From NCBI GenBank assembly GCA_029856445.1, contig JAHQWY010000137.1, positions 1 through 8,953 of the forward strand: a stretch of DNA of 8,953 nt, written 5' to 3'. Position 1 is the first letter of the stretch, and each line of letters starts with the position of its first letter. The position numbers and the translations under genes are program-made. The notes beneath the pieces were generated by a model, which had not been told where the DNA came from, did no database searches, and saw only the letters and a program-made list of their open reading frames with translations. Positions 1 to 6,728 of the stretch are shown here, piece after piece. This DNA comes from Promethearchaeia archaeon (lineage in GTDB: Archaea > Asgardarchaeota > Lokiarchaeia > Sigyniarchaeales > SOKP01).

Positions 1-252
1 CATATACTGGTTCTGGTTCAGGTTCTGGAGTCGATTCATATACAGGTTCTGATTCAGGTTCTGGAGTCGGTTCATATACAGGTTCTGGTTCAGGTTCTGG
101 AGTCGGTTCATATACAGGTTCTGATTCAGGTTCTGGAGTCGGTTCATATACAGGTTCTGGTTCAGGTTCTGGAGTCGGTTCATATACTGGTTCTGGTTCA
201 GGTTCCGGAGCCGGTTCATATACTGGTTCTGCTTCTGGTTGAAATATAGGTT
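1..252. repeat. 36-bp in-frame tandem repeat (12-aa PE unit)
   Basis: Six full 36-bp units start at 1, 37, 73, 109, 145 and 181, and a degenerate seventh lies at 217-252. Each encodes VYEPTPEPEPEP or a variant on the minus strand. Units 2 and 4 are identical and units 3 and 5 are identical, so 37-108 and 109-180 form an exact 72-bp duplication. The Ser-for-Pro variant alternates with the Pro form. The array continues to, or past, the window edge. There are no spacers, and the length is a multiple of three, so gain or loss of units keeps the reading frame. Confidence 0.95.
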
Positions 253-763
253 GACCTTCTAAAATGGACTCATATATAGGTTCAGGTTCGACTTCTACTA
301 AAGGTTCTCTACTTTTTTCTTTTAGTTTTCTCTTAAAATCTTTCTCTATTACTTTTTCATCATCAGTAGTAAATTGAATGATTATAAGAGGATTGCTAGG
401 GGGTCTTTCAATTAGTTGACCTAAAAATATTCTTTTTGTTTTAATTCTTTTATGGTTTATTCTTAATTCTAATGCGAAATTACCAGAGGCAAAAAAATCG
501 AATCCATTTATTCTACCTTTTTCAGTAGCACTCCATTGAATTCTACCTGTCTTAGTTTTATGAATTTTAACATCAGTCTCAGGTCTCGCGATTTTTGTTA
601 TTTTTAGTTTGTTTTGATAAATTATTTTCCCCTGAAATGTTTTTTTTTTATCCCCCTTTGTAGTCCATCTCAAGTGGAAGCCATCAGTTTGTTTCCATAG
701 CACATAACCCAAGAATTGGCCCGATCTGAATTTAGGACGACCTTTAAGGTTTTTTACGTTCAT
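1..763 (-). CDS. Basic protein with C-terminal Pro/Glu repeat, 3' end beyond window
   Basis: I do not recognise this protein. The frame is open from an ATG at 763 to the left edge (254 codons, no stop), so the C-terminus is missing. Residues 1-150 are Lys/Arg-rich and beta-like, with two similar stretches: one around W33 (LRWTTKG) and one around W78 (IQWSATEKG). Each has an aromatic 10-11 residues after the Trp, which suggests an ancient internal duplication. From about residue 154 the chain becomes acidic and proline-rich, then runs as 12-residue repeats of the form VYEPTPEPEPEP to residue 254. The ATG is the first possible start, since an in-frame TAA lies four codons upstream. The gene follows 882-1265 on the same strand after 118 bp, with a TATA-like TTTATAAAT near 842-851. 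No signal peptide or membrane segment is visible. An extended rod or linker, perhaps binding a partner through the PE repeats, is a guess. Confidence 0.8.
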   Translation of the reverse strand, partial: MNVKNLKGRPKFRSGQFLGYVLWKQTDGFHLRWTTKGDKKKTFQGKIIYQNKLKITKIARPETDVKIHKTKTGRIQWSATEKGRINGFDFFASGNFALELRINHKRIKTKRIFLGQLIERPPSNPLIIIQFTTDDEKVIEKDFKRKLKEKSREPLVEVEPEPIYESILEGQPIFQPEAEPVYEPAPEPEPEPVYEPTPEPEPEPVYEPTPEPESEPVYEPTPEPEPEPVYEPTPEPESEPVYESTPEPEPEPVY

Positions 764-881
764 TTTTTTACATTATTTAAAATTAAATTTCTATTAAATT
801 ATGAATCAATTTGCTAATAAATATTTTCATCTTTTTGTTAAATTTATAAATAAATTAGGCGGTTAGATTAAATTATAATAT

Positions 882-1265
882 CTATAAGTTTATCAAAATT
901 TTATCTACCTTTTCTTTGATATCCAATTGAGCAGAAGATGGATCTTTTAAAACATTTTTAGTCTCGATAAAAATGTTAGTGCTGATCTGCTTCATTGACT
1001 TAAGATCTACATCTCCCTCAATAACAAAAACAAAATAAATAGATTTTTGATCCCCAAATAATTCTTTAGTAATAATGGTTATTTCATAATTTTCACCGTA
1101 GGTAATAGTAGCTATCTCTTCTTTAAATAGCTGTTTTCCTATAGCTCCGATTGCTGAAATTAATCCACTAAAAATGGCAGGTTTTATTTCATCCAAATTA
1201 GGATCCAACTTTTTAGAATAGAAGGGATATCCTTGAGAATCACAGATTAAAATTGATTTTATCAT
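882..1265 (-). CDS. Small longin/roadblock-like domain protein
   Basis: This 127-residue protein is probably a single alpha/beta domain of the longin/roadblock superfamily, whose members usually bind or regulate small GTPases or form trafficking scaffolds. The predicted order is a beta hairpin at residues 1-19 (IKSILICDSQGYPFYSKK), a long helix at about 22-46 (with FSGLISAIGAIGKQLF), three strands at about 48-82 (ATITYG, YEITIITK, SIYFVFVIEG), and a C-terminal helix at about 85-102. Starting with a strand rather than a helix favours longin over classical roadblock. A TTG at 1407-1409 would add 48 residues that overlap the previous gene, but that stretch is AT-rich and lacks domain character. 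I chose the ATG at 1265, which also has a TATA-like box at a sensible distance. It lies 140 bp downstream of the FrnE-like gene on the same strand. Assignment rests on predicted fold order, not on a signature motif. Confidence 0.7.
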   Translation of the reverse strand: MIKSILICDSQGYPFYSKKLDPNLDEIKPAIFSGLISAIGAIGKQLFKEEIATITYGENYEITIITKELFGDQKSIYFVFVIEGDVDLKSMKQISTNIFIETKNVLKDPSSAQLDIKEKVDKILINL

Positions 1266-1298
1266 AATTTTTAAAATTCTTATAATCTCAAATTTATC

Positions 1299-1307
1299 AA
1301 TTATAAG
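1299..1307 (-). promoter_or_regulatory. TATA-like box upstream of the small longin-like gene
   Basis: The minus strand reads CTTATAATT, 34-42 nt before the ATG at 1265. An archaeal start about 25 nt downstream would leave a leader of roughly 13 nt. The gene at 2887 has a near-identical CTTATAAATT at the same distance. In such AT-rich DNA the match alone is weak; the shared spacing is what supports it. Confidence 0.35.
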
Positions 1308-1405
1308 AATAATATTGTTTTTATTTTTAACTTTCAGCTTATAGTAAAAAACGAGATTTATATGATTTAAAATTATCCGGTTTTTTGTAAAGAATGTGTT
1401 CAAAC

Positions 1406-2017
1406 TCAACTAGAAATTTCTCTCTCTACAGCATCCTGAAAAACATCATAAGGTTGTGCCCCAATTATCACTCTATTACCAATAAAAAAAGTTGGCACCC
1501 CATTTATTCCATAACTTCCTAATTCAAAGCTAGCTTCATTTAATTTTTTAATTGGCTCATCGCTTTTAATATAGTTCAAGATTTCATTTCTGTTTAATTC
1601 AATAGATGCTGCAAGTTCTAATAAAAGAGTCAAATCCCCAATATCTCTTCCTTCTTTCCAGTATTTATCAAATACTAACTTATGAAATTTATCAAATTTT
1701 CCTTTTTTCTTCGCAAATTCCGATATAAATAAAGCTAGCTGTGAATTTGGTAATTTCCCCGATAATTTGAAAGTTAAACCATCTTCAGCTGCAAGTCTCT
1801 TGACATTTTCCATAACCATCTCTAGATACCCTCTAGGAAAGGATAATTCTCTTGTAGTTAATCCCTCTTTAGGTATTTCAGGGTGTAATTCGAACGGTCG
1901 CCACTCAACATCAAGATCGTATTGTTCTTTAAGTTTCTCTATGCGGTAGAATCCAATATAACAAAAAGGACAAATGTAATCCGAGTATACAATAACCTTT
2001 AATTCTTCTTGTTTCAT
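1406..2017 (-). CDS. FrnE-like DsbA-family thioredoxin-fold oxidoreductase
   Basis: This 203-residue protein belongs to the DsbA/FrnE/2-hydroxychromene-2-carboxylate isomerase superfamily. It probably acts as a cytosolic dithiol-disulfide oxidoreductase or glutathione-transferase-like enzyme. The first strand (VIVYSDYICPFCY) carries the redox motif C16-P-F-C19. The FELHPEIP segment after the next strand is typical of FrnE proteins. A helical insertion fills about residues 60-160, and the thioredoxin cis-proline lies in GVPTFFIGN (P175) before the closing helix. There is no signal peptide, so it should stay in the cytoplasm, unlike periplasmic DsbA. The length is normal for the family. The ATG lies 3 bp after the stop of the longin-like/coiled-coil gene, which implies one transcript. 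No Shine-Dalgarno sequence is seen. The substrate is unknown; being sandwiched between two longin-like genes is its most unusual aspect. Confidence 0.88.
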   Translation of the reverse strand: MKQEELKVIVYSDYICPFCYIGFYRIEKLKEQYDLDVEWRPFELHPEIPKEGLTTRELSFPRGYLEMVMENVKRLAAEDGLTFKLSGKLPNSQLALFISEFAKKKGKFDKFHKLVFDKYWKEGRDIGDLTLLLELAASIELNRNEILNYIKSDEPIKKLNEASFELGSYGINGVPTFFIGNRVIIGAQPYDVFQDAVEREISS

Positions 2018-2020
2018 AAT

Positions 2021-2887
2021 TTAATCATTATCATTATTATCATCATCAATATCATTATCATCATCAATATCATTATCATCATCATTATCATTATCATCAT
2101 CATCTCCGTGAATTTCATCTTGCAGAACTTGAAGCAGTTCTTTTTTACTCTTTTTAACTTCATTATCCATTTCTTCATTTAGGGGTAGTAAAGCGTCTTC
2201 ATACTCAATATCAAGACTAGACATTTTCTCAATAAAGCCCTCAGATAAATCATCGATAATCTTGTTCAAGTTCGAAATCGATTTCATTATGTCAGACTTT
2301 TCTTTTGGAGGATTTTCTAAAGAATTTACCTCTCTACTAATTATTTTTAACTCTCTTGACATCTTTTCTAATGATTCAAATATATATCGATCATTTAATA
2401 ACAATGTTATTTTCTCTTGTTCAGATTTTTTTCTGGTCTCCTCAAACGTCTCCCAATATAAATCTTGAACTGTTTCTTTGATTAAATTTTCATTTTTGAT
2501 AATGCGTTCTTTATCAACATCATCATGTTTATTTAGTTCATAGGTGTAGAATCCTGTATAAACATCTTCATTCGATTGCATCTTTTCAGAGAATTTTTTA
2601 CATAATAATGACAAACTTTCTTCAATTTCGGGAGATATCTGTGGATTAGTTATTATTGAGATCATTACCATTTCTCTTTTCCCTCGCGCCCATTCTGAGG
2701 AAATTTGAAAGTAGAAATTTAGAATTTTTAAATTTTCGAAAGAATGGGTAAAAAACTCTTCTTCCTTCTGCTGAGTCATGATATCGTATAATCTGGTTGT
2801 TATTTCTTTACCCAACGGAGTTTCTGGAAAAGAATAAAATATCGATGTCCCTATTCTTGTATGAAAATATAATAATATAACAATCAT
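2021..2887 (-). CDS. Longin-like N-terminal domain, coiled coil and poly-Asp/Asn tail
   Basis: This 288-residue protein appears to have three parts. Residues 1-110 show longin-like order: a strand pair (MIVILLYFHTRIGTSIFYSF), a helix at about 26-45, strands at about 53-80 (LKILNFYFQIS, MVMISIITN), and a helix at 86-104. Residues 125-255 are strongly charged and helical with heptad-like spacing, probably coiled coil, interrupted by a proline break near 193. Residues 262-288 consist only of Asp, Asn and two Ile. Proteins opening with a motif like FHTRIGTSIFYSFP are, from memory, common in Asgard archaea; I infer a scaffold or GTPase-associated role. It is cytosolic, with no membrane segment. 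It is first in the cluster with the FrnE-like gene, 3 bp apart. The ATG at 2887 is supported by a TATA-like box at 2921-2930. Longin is a fold-based call without a diagnostic residue. Confidence 0.75.
   Translation of the reverse strand: MIVILLYFHTRIGTSIFYSFPETPLGKEITTRLYDIMTQQKEEEFFTHSFENLKILNFYFQISSEWARGKREMVMISIITNPQISPEIEESLSLLCKKFSEKMQSNEDVYTGFYTYELNKHDDVDKERIIKNENLIKETVQDLYWETFEETRKKSEQEKITLLLNDRYIFESLEKMSRELKIISREVNSLENPPKEKSDIMKSISNLNKIIDDLSEGFIEKMSSLDIEYEDALLPLNEEMDNEVKKSKKELLQVLQDEIHGDDDDNDNDDDNDIDDDNDIDDDNNDND
2024..2104. repeat. Trinucleotide/18-bp microsatellite coding an acidic tail
   Basis: Twenty-seven consecutive codons are only GAT, AAT or ATT on the minus strand, giving an Asp/Asn/Ile C-terminus. 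From 2036 to 2104 there are about 3.8 copies of an 18-bp unit coding six residues, roughly DDDNDI; the blocks begin at 2036, 2054, 2072 and 2090. All Asp codons are GAT and all Asn codons AAT, as expected from replication slippage. Changes in copy number would keep the frame and the stop. Confidence 0.92.
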
Positions 2888-2920
2888 TTTTGTCTACTTC
2901 GTATTGTCTACCACTTTAAT

Positions 2921-2930
2921 AATTTATAAG
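2921..2930 (-). promoter_or_regulatory. TATA-like box for the longin-like / FrnE-like cluster
   Basis: The minus strand reads CTTATAAATT, 34-43 nt before the ATG at 2887. Transcription about 25 nt downstream would give a leader of around 12 nt. It is the best TATA match in the 142-bp gap to the aminotransferase gene, and the box near 1299-1307 matches it in sequence and spacing. Confidence 0.45.
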
Positions 2931-3000
2931 AAAATCTCAGGATATAAATGATTATATCTTTATTTATCCCTACTTGAATATTAATAATTTAGTATTATCA

Positions 3001-3029
3001 AAAATAGATAGAAATATAAATAAATAAAA
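3001..3029 (-). terminator. T-rich terminator after the aminotransferase gene
   Basis: Directly after the aminotransferase stop, the minus strand is a run rich in T with several T3-T4 tracts and no G. Archaeal RNA polymerase stops at such tracts without needing a hairpin. It lies before the promoter of the next minus-strand gene, so it would separate the two transcripts. Confidence 0.4.
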
Positions 3030-4448
3030 TTAAAGCGAATTAATCGATTCCTTTAGGCTTTTTTCAAAGAGTTCACATATTTTTTCAGTTTCCTCATCAT
3101 TAATGATTAATGGTGGTTTAATTTTTAAGATGTTTTGAATAAAATAACCTGCTGTTGACATGATTTGCATTTGCTCACCAAAAAAGATACCATTTTTCCA
3201 TCCGATATGCACCATTTTATCTAATAACTGATTATGGGGCTCTCGAGTATCAGGATCTTTCACAAATTCTACACCAATGAATAAACCAGGCCCCCTCACA
3301 TCCCCAATCTGAGATATACTTTCAGAAAGGTCCTTTATATAAGAGGTAATCTTCTTTCCTTGTTTTTCGGCATTTTGAGGTATATTGTTTTTTTGTAATA
3401 TTTCAATGTTTACTAAACATGCTGCCATCGCTAATGGAGGTGATGAAAAGGTAGAATGTTCCTCGAATTCAGTTAACATACGGAGTTTAGGTGAAGCTAT
3501 CGTAATTCCAATTGGAACTCCTGCAGCAGCTCCTTTAGTTAGAGTCATAATATCTGGTGAGACATCTTTGTTATACGTAGATTCATACCATTCGGTACCA
3601 AACATTTTACCTGTGCGACCAAAACCGGTTTGTGCCTCATCATATATGAGAAGAATTTTATTGGTTCTACAAATTTCCTTTAATCCAGTTAAGAAATCGA
3701 TAGGTGCTGGAATTTGACCCCCAGGACCCTGCATTGGTTCAATTATGCATCCAATTGGTGTACCAGTAGGAAACATTTCTATATTTTGACGTACCATCTC
3801 CAAACATTCTAAATTGCATGATTTATCACGTAATCCTCCAAGACCTTCCTTATAATTCCAAGGACAACGATAACAGTAAGGGAAAAAATTTCGCATCCAA
3901 TGCTCTTGCCCAAAACCAGAGAATCGCATGGGGAGTCGTTGAGAAGCGCCCATCATTACTAGACTTGACCCGTGATAACCTCGTCGAAAAACAATGAATT
4001 GATCTCCTTTTTTATTATTAATCATTGCTACTCTTATTGCACATTCAAGCGCCCACCCTCCTCCAGAGTTGTTCACACTTACTTTACCACCCTTTAATTG
4101 ACCAGGTGCTATTTCTGCGAGTTTATTAAAAAGTCTCACTCGTACGGGTGTAAGGAAATATGACCAAGAGTGAGTAACATATTGGGATTGAAGACTTATT
4201 GCATAACTTATATCTGGATTATTATGTCCTAAGTTATAAACCCACGCTTGTGAAGTACAATCCAATATTTCTTTCCCTTCATGAGTTTTAAAATAGATTG
4301 AACCTGGTTCGCGACTTCCTGTAATAATATGCTCTCGAGCGTTAGTTAAAAGATGGTTTTTACGGCATATTATTATTTCTTCTTCATTTAATGGATAAGT
4401 TAGGAGTCTGTCTATCTCTTCTTTGTTTAGATATTTTGGTTCATTCAT
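3030..4448 (-). CDS. Class III PLP-dependent aminotransferase (GABA/ornithine type)
   Basis: This 472-residue cytosolic enzyme moves an amino group from an amine or omega-amino acid to a 2-oxo acid using pyridoxal phosphate. Visible landmarks are R-x-G-Y-H-G at 156-160, IIEPMQGPGG at 235-244, the cofactor-ring Asp in YDEAQTGFGRTG (D270) and the Schiff-base lysine K305 in LTKGAAAGVPIG. The length suits the 4-aminobutyrate/2,2-dialkylglycine branch. Two features stand out. The phosphate-binding loop reads NNSGGGWALECAI (127-137) where the family usually has a GAEA- or GSEA-like stretch. A four-cysteine cluster C192-x2-C195-x15-C211-x3-C215 sits in a mid-domain insertion and could bind metal; pig GABA transaminase has an iron-sulfur site in a comparable region. 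The gene is divergent from the acyl-CoA dehydrogenase with 99 bp between starts. The exact substrate cannot be read from the sequence. Confidence 0.9.
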   Translation of the reverse strand: MNEPKYLNKEEIDRLLTYPLNEEEIIICRKNHLLTNAREHIITGSREPGSIYFKTHEGKEILDCTSQAWVYNLGHNNPDISYAISLQSQYVTHSWSYFLTPVRVRLFNKLAEIAPGQLKGGKVSVNNSGGGWALECAIRVAMINNKKGDQFIVFRRGYHGSSLVMMGASQRLPMRFSGFGQEHWMRNFFPYCYRCPWNYKEGLGGLRDKSCNLECLEMVRQNIEMFPTGTPIGCIIEPMQGPGGQIPAPIDFLTGLKEICRTNKILLIYDEAQTGFGRTGKMFGTEWYESTYNKDVSPDIMTLTKGAAAGVPIGITIASPKLRMLTEFEEHSTFSSPPLAMAACLVNIEILQKNNIPQNAEKQGKKITSYIKDLSESISQIGDVRGPGLFIGVEFVKDPDTREPHNQLLDKMVHIGWKNGIFFGEQMQIMSTAGYFIQNILKIKPPLIINDEETEKICELFEKSLKESINSL

Positions 4449-4469
4449 GCTACATTAATATTTTTCAAT

Positions 4470-4479
4470 TATTAAAAAA
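4470..4479 (-). promoter_or_regulatory. TATA-like box for the aminotransferase gene
   Basis: The minus strand reads TTTTTTTAAT, about 22-31 nt upstream of the ATG at 4448. That is the distance expected if transcription begins at or next to the start codon (a leaderless mRNA). The sequence is A/T only, so the call depends on position. Confidence 0.3.
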
Positions 4480-4506
4480 ATTTTTAGAAGTAGGTTTATA
4501 TCATTC

Positions 4507-4514
4507 TATATAAG
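4507..4514 (+). promoter_or_regulatory. TATA-like box for the acyl-CoA dehydrogenase gene
   Basis: TATATAAG lies 34-41 nt before the ATG at 4548, predicting a start near 4536 and a leader of about 11 nt. A second candidate, TTTATATC around 4495-4502, would instead give a leader of about 25 nt. Both sit in the 99-bp gap shared with the divergent aminotransferase gene. Confidence 0.4.
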
Positions 4515-4547
4515 TTTTAATTAAGGATGGAGTATATATAGAAAATT

Positions 4548-6287
4548 ATGACAATTCTTTTAAACCCAAAACAACATGATCGTTATTATCCCGACGATCG
4601 CTCAAGAGAAATTATGCTTAAGACTATTGAATTCTTCGAAGATAAAGGGAAAGCGAAGATTAAAGAAGATGACCACAAAAAGGTTTGGTATGCTGATTTT
4701 CTTGAGTTTCAAAAGGAAAATAACATTTTTGCAGAACTTCTAACACCTACTCCGTATGGAGAGGATGAAAATTATCGATGGGATACGTGGCGTATATGTG
4801 AATTTAATGAAATTCTTGGATTCTATGGACTTGGATATTGGTATACATGGCAAGTCTCTATTTTAGGTCTCGGACCTATTTGGATGAGTAAAAATGAAGT
4901 AGCAAAGAAAAAAGCAGCACAATTATTAAAGGAAGGAGCAATCTTTGCGTTCGGTCTGTCAGAAAGGGCTCATGGTGCTGATATATATGCTACAGAAATG
5001 AGTCTTACACTTCAAGAGGATGAAACTTATAAAGCTAACGGAGAGAAATATTATATAGGTAATGGTAACGAGGCGGAGATGGTTTCTATTTTTGGGAAAC
5101 TTGCTGATATGGAAGGGAATATTCCTCCATACGATATGAAAAATAAAGATCAATATGTCTTTTTTATTGCAAATTATAAACATAAAAATTATGAATTGAT
5201 TAAGAATGTCTGTGATAGTCAAAACTATGTAGCAAATTTTGCTCTCCATGATTACCCCATAACACACGATGATATTCTTTCCATGGGAGAAGATGCTTGG
5301 AATGCTTCACTTAATACTGTTAATGTTGGTAAATATAACTTAGGCTGGGCTTCAATTGGTATCTGTACTCACGCATTTTATGAAGCTATTCATCATGCTG
5401 CACATCGACGACTCTACAATATGTATGTTACCGATTTTCAACATGTCAAACAAAATTTTGTTGACGCATACACTCGCTTGACTGCCATGAAATTATTTGG
5501 ACTTAGAACTGCAGATTATATGCGTGTTGCTTCCAAAAAAGATAGACGTTACCTACTCTATGCTCCCGTTATGAAGATGAAAACCACTACACAGGGGGAA
5601 GAGGTAATAAATCTGTTATGGGATGTTATAGCCGCAAAGGGTTTCGAAAAAGATATGTACTTTGAAAGTGCTGCAAGAGATATTCGAGCATTACCGAAAC
5701 TCGAAGGAACCGTTCATGTTAATATTGCCTTAATTTTGAAATTCATGCTTAGTTTCTTTATGAATCATAAAAATTATGAGGAGGTTCCAAGGCAAGATCA
5801 AATCTCTAACGATGATTTCCTTTTTGATCAGGGACCCGCTCGGGGTTTAGGAGGTGTTCGTCTTCATAATTGGAAACATGCATTTGAGAAATACGATCTT
5901 CCCAATGTTAAAATTTTCTTAGAAGAAATTGAATTATTTAATCTTCTTGGGACAACAGCAACTCCTAGTTTAGAACAACAGAATGACATGGACTTCATGA
6001 TTTCTGGAATTGGAGAGATCTTTGCCCTAATTGTATACGCCCATTTGATTATTGAAAATGCTCCTATTTACAACATTGACGATGATACTTTAGATCAAAT
6101 TTTTGATTTCCTCATTAGAGATTTTTCTAAGTATGCTTTAAACTTATATCATAAACCTGGTACTACCCCTAAACAGATGGAATTATGCTTAAAGATGATA
6201 AAAAAACCAAATGTTGACGAAGAGAGATTTAAAAGAGTCTGGAGTATCGTACACAATTTGAAAGATGCTTATGAAATGAATCCATAA
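4548..6287 (+). CDS. Acyl-CoA dehydrogenase family flavoenzyme with C-terminal extension
   Basis: This 579-residue protein probably oxidises an acyl-CoA to the 2-enoyl-CoA with FAD, passing electrons to an electron-transfer flavoprotein. It has the family order: a helical N-terminal domain (20-130), the flavin-binding first signature in FAFGLSERAHGADIYATEM (133-151), and a beta domain beginning YKANGEKYYIGNGNEAEM. The C-terminal helical domain has HRRLYNMYVTDFQHVKQ (287-302), AAKGFEKDMYFESAARDIR (362-380), and LEGTVHVN, where E386 sits at the usual catalytic-base position. Ordinary members are about 380 residues; here about 165 more residues (412-579) follow as a mostly helical extension, as in some long FadE-type proteins. 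The fatty or amino-acid-derived substrate is unknown. It is divergent from the aminotransferase, suggesting linked amino acid and acyl-CoA catabolism. The ATG is chosen because an upstream in-frame ATG at 4527 is closed by TAG. Confidence 0.9.
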   Translation: MTILLNPKQHDRYYPDDRSREIMLKTIEFFEDKGKAKIKEDDHKKVWYADFLEFQKENNIFAELLTPTPYGEDENYRWDTWRICEFNEILGFYGLGYWYTWQVSILGLGPIWMSKNEVAKKKAAQLLKEGAIFAFGLSERAHGADIYATEMSLTLQEDETYKANGEKYYIGNGNEAEMVSIFGKLADMEGNIPPYDMKNKDQYVFFIANYKHKNYELIKNVCDSQNYVANFALHDYPITHDDILSMGEDAWNASLNTVNVGKYNLGWASIGICTHAFYEAIHHAAHRRLYNMYVTDFQHVKQNFVDAYTRLTAMKLFGLRTADYMRVASKKDRRYLLYAPVMKMKTTTQGEEVINLLWDVIAAKGFEKDMYFESAARDIRALPKLEGTVHVNIALILKFMLSFFMNHKNYEEVPRQDQISNDDFLFDQGPARGLGGVRLHNWKHAFEKYDLPNVKIFLEEIELFNLLGTTATPSLEQQNDMDFMISGIGEIFALIVYAHLIIENAPIYNIDDDTLDQIFDFLIRDFSKYALNLYHKPGTTPKQMELCLKMIKKPNVDEERFKRVWSIVHNLKDAYEMNP

Positions 6288-6299
6288 TTCTGTGAATCC

Positions 6300-6479
6300 T
6301 TATAGAAAAATTTTTTTATTATTTATAAAATCTATTTTACTAAAATCATATTGTATTTTCTTAACAATTTCACTCGCTTTTAAATCGACAAGTATAGGAT
6401 TTTCTTCCTGATTTAATTTTGCACGGCTCCATAATGGAATCAATAATGTTTGTTGAACATCGTCTAAATTTATTTTCAT
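6300..6479 (-). pseudogene. N-terminal remnant of an LCMT/TcmP-like SAM methyltransferase
   Basis: A 59-codon frame from ATG (6477-6479) to TAA (6300-6302) encodes a peptide with the N-terminal pattern of the leucine carboxyl methyltransferase / TcmP O-methyltransferase family. It opens MKINLDDVQQTLLIPLWSRA, continues with ENPILVDLKASEIVKKI, and then YDFSKI. In full-length members (about 260-300 residues) this precedes the SAM-binding Rossmann fold. Here the sequence turns AT-rich and meets a stop right after YDFSKI, and the 3' end of the acyl-CoA dehydrogenase gene begins 12 bp further on. The SAM-binding motifs are therefore absent from the window, and no catalytic activity is expected. I infer that a deletion or rearrangement removed about four fifths of the gene. 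A surviving microprotein is possible but less likely. The codons still look coding-like, so the loss may be recent. The family assignment is from memory of the N-terminal pattern. Confidence 0.7.
6311..6324 (+). terminator. Oligo-T terminator after the acyl-CoA dehydrogenase gene
   Basis: A run of seven T followed by ATTATTT begins 24 nt after the dehydrogenase stop, on the coding strand. This is the usual archaeal T-tract termination signal. It lies inside the 3' end of the methyltransferase remnant, which converges on this gene. Confidence 0.45.
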
Positions 6480-6728
6480 TTATTCTTCATTTAAATTTAT
6501 AGTTCAAATTATTCCACTAATGAAAATATCGATTAAAATTATTTCTAAGCTTTATTTCCATCTAAATTTTAGTAAAAAATATTTAATCTTTTATAAGTAT
6601 TCATAATATGAAATATTTTCATATAACTCTTTTGTAGTATAACAAGTTTCCTATTAAATCTACTTTAAATTAAATCCTAATTTATAAGAATTACAAATCC
6701 GTTCTTAAAGCGTGTAGATAACAAAATA

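Noticed and set aside
1..252. CRISPR-like array, because units are 36 bp
   Set aside because: The units are directly adjacent without unique spacers and lie in an open reading frame coding Pro/Glu repeats.
1266..1409. N-terminal extension of the small longin-like protein from a TTG at 1407-1409
   Set aside because: The added 48 residues are Asn/Ile/Lys-rich as expected of AT-rich non-coding DNA, the start would overlap the previous gene, and an ATG with a well-placed TATA-like box begins the folded domain.
3385..3717. 110-codon open frame on the plus strand
   Set aside because: It lies wholly inside the aminotransferase gene on the opposite strand, whose motifs are clear; the plus-strand product resembles nothing.
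4533..4540. TATATATA as the promoter of the acyl-CoA dehydrogenase
   Set aside because: It is only 8-15 nt before the ATG, so a start 25 nt downstream would fall inside the gene. The box at 4507-4514 fits better.
4959..5267. 102-codon open frame on the minus strand
   Set aside because: It is antisense to the acyl-CoA dehydrogenase over its flavin-binding region, and the Ile/Phe-rich product reflects the reverse complement of charged codons.
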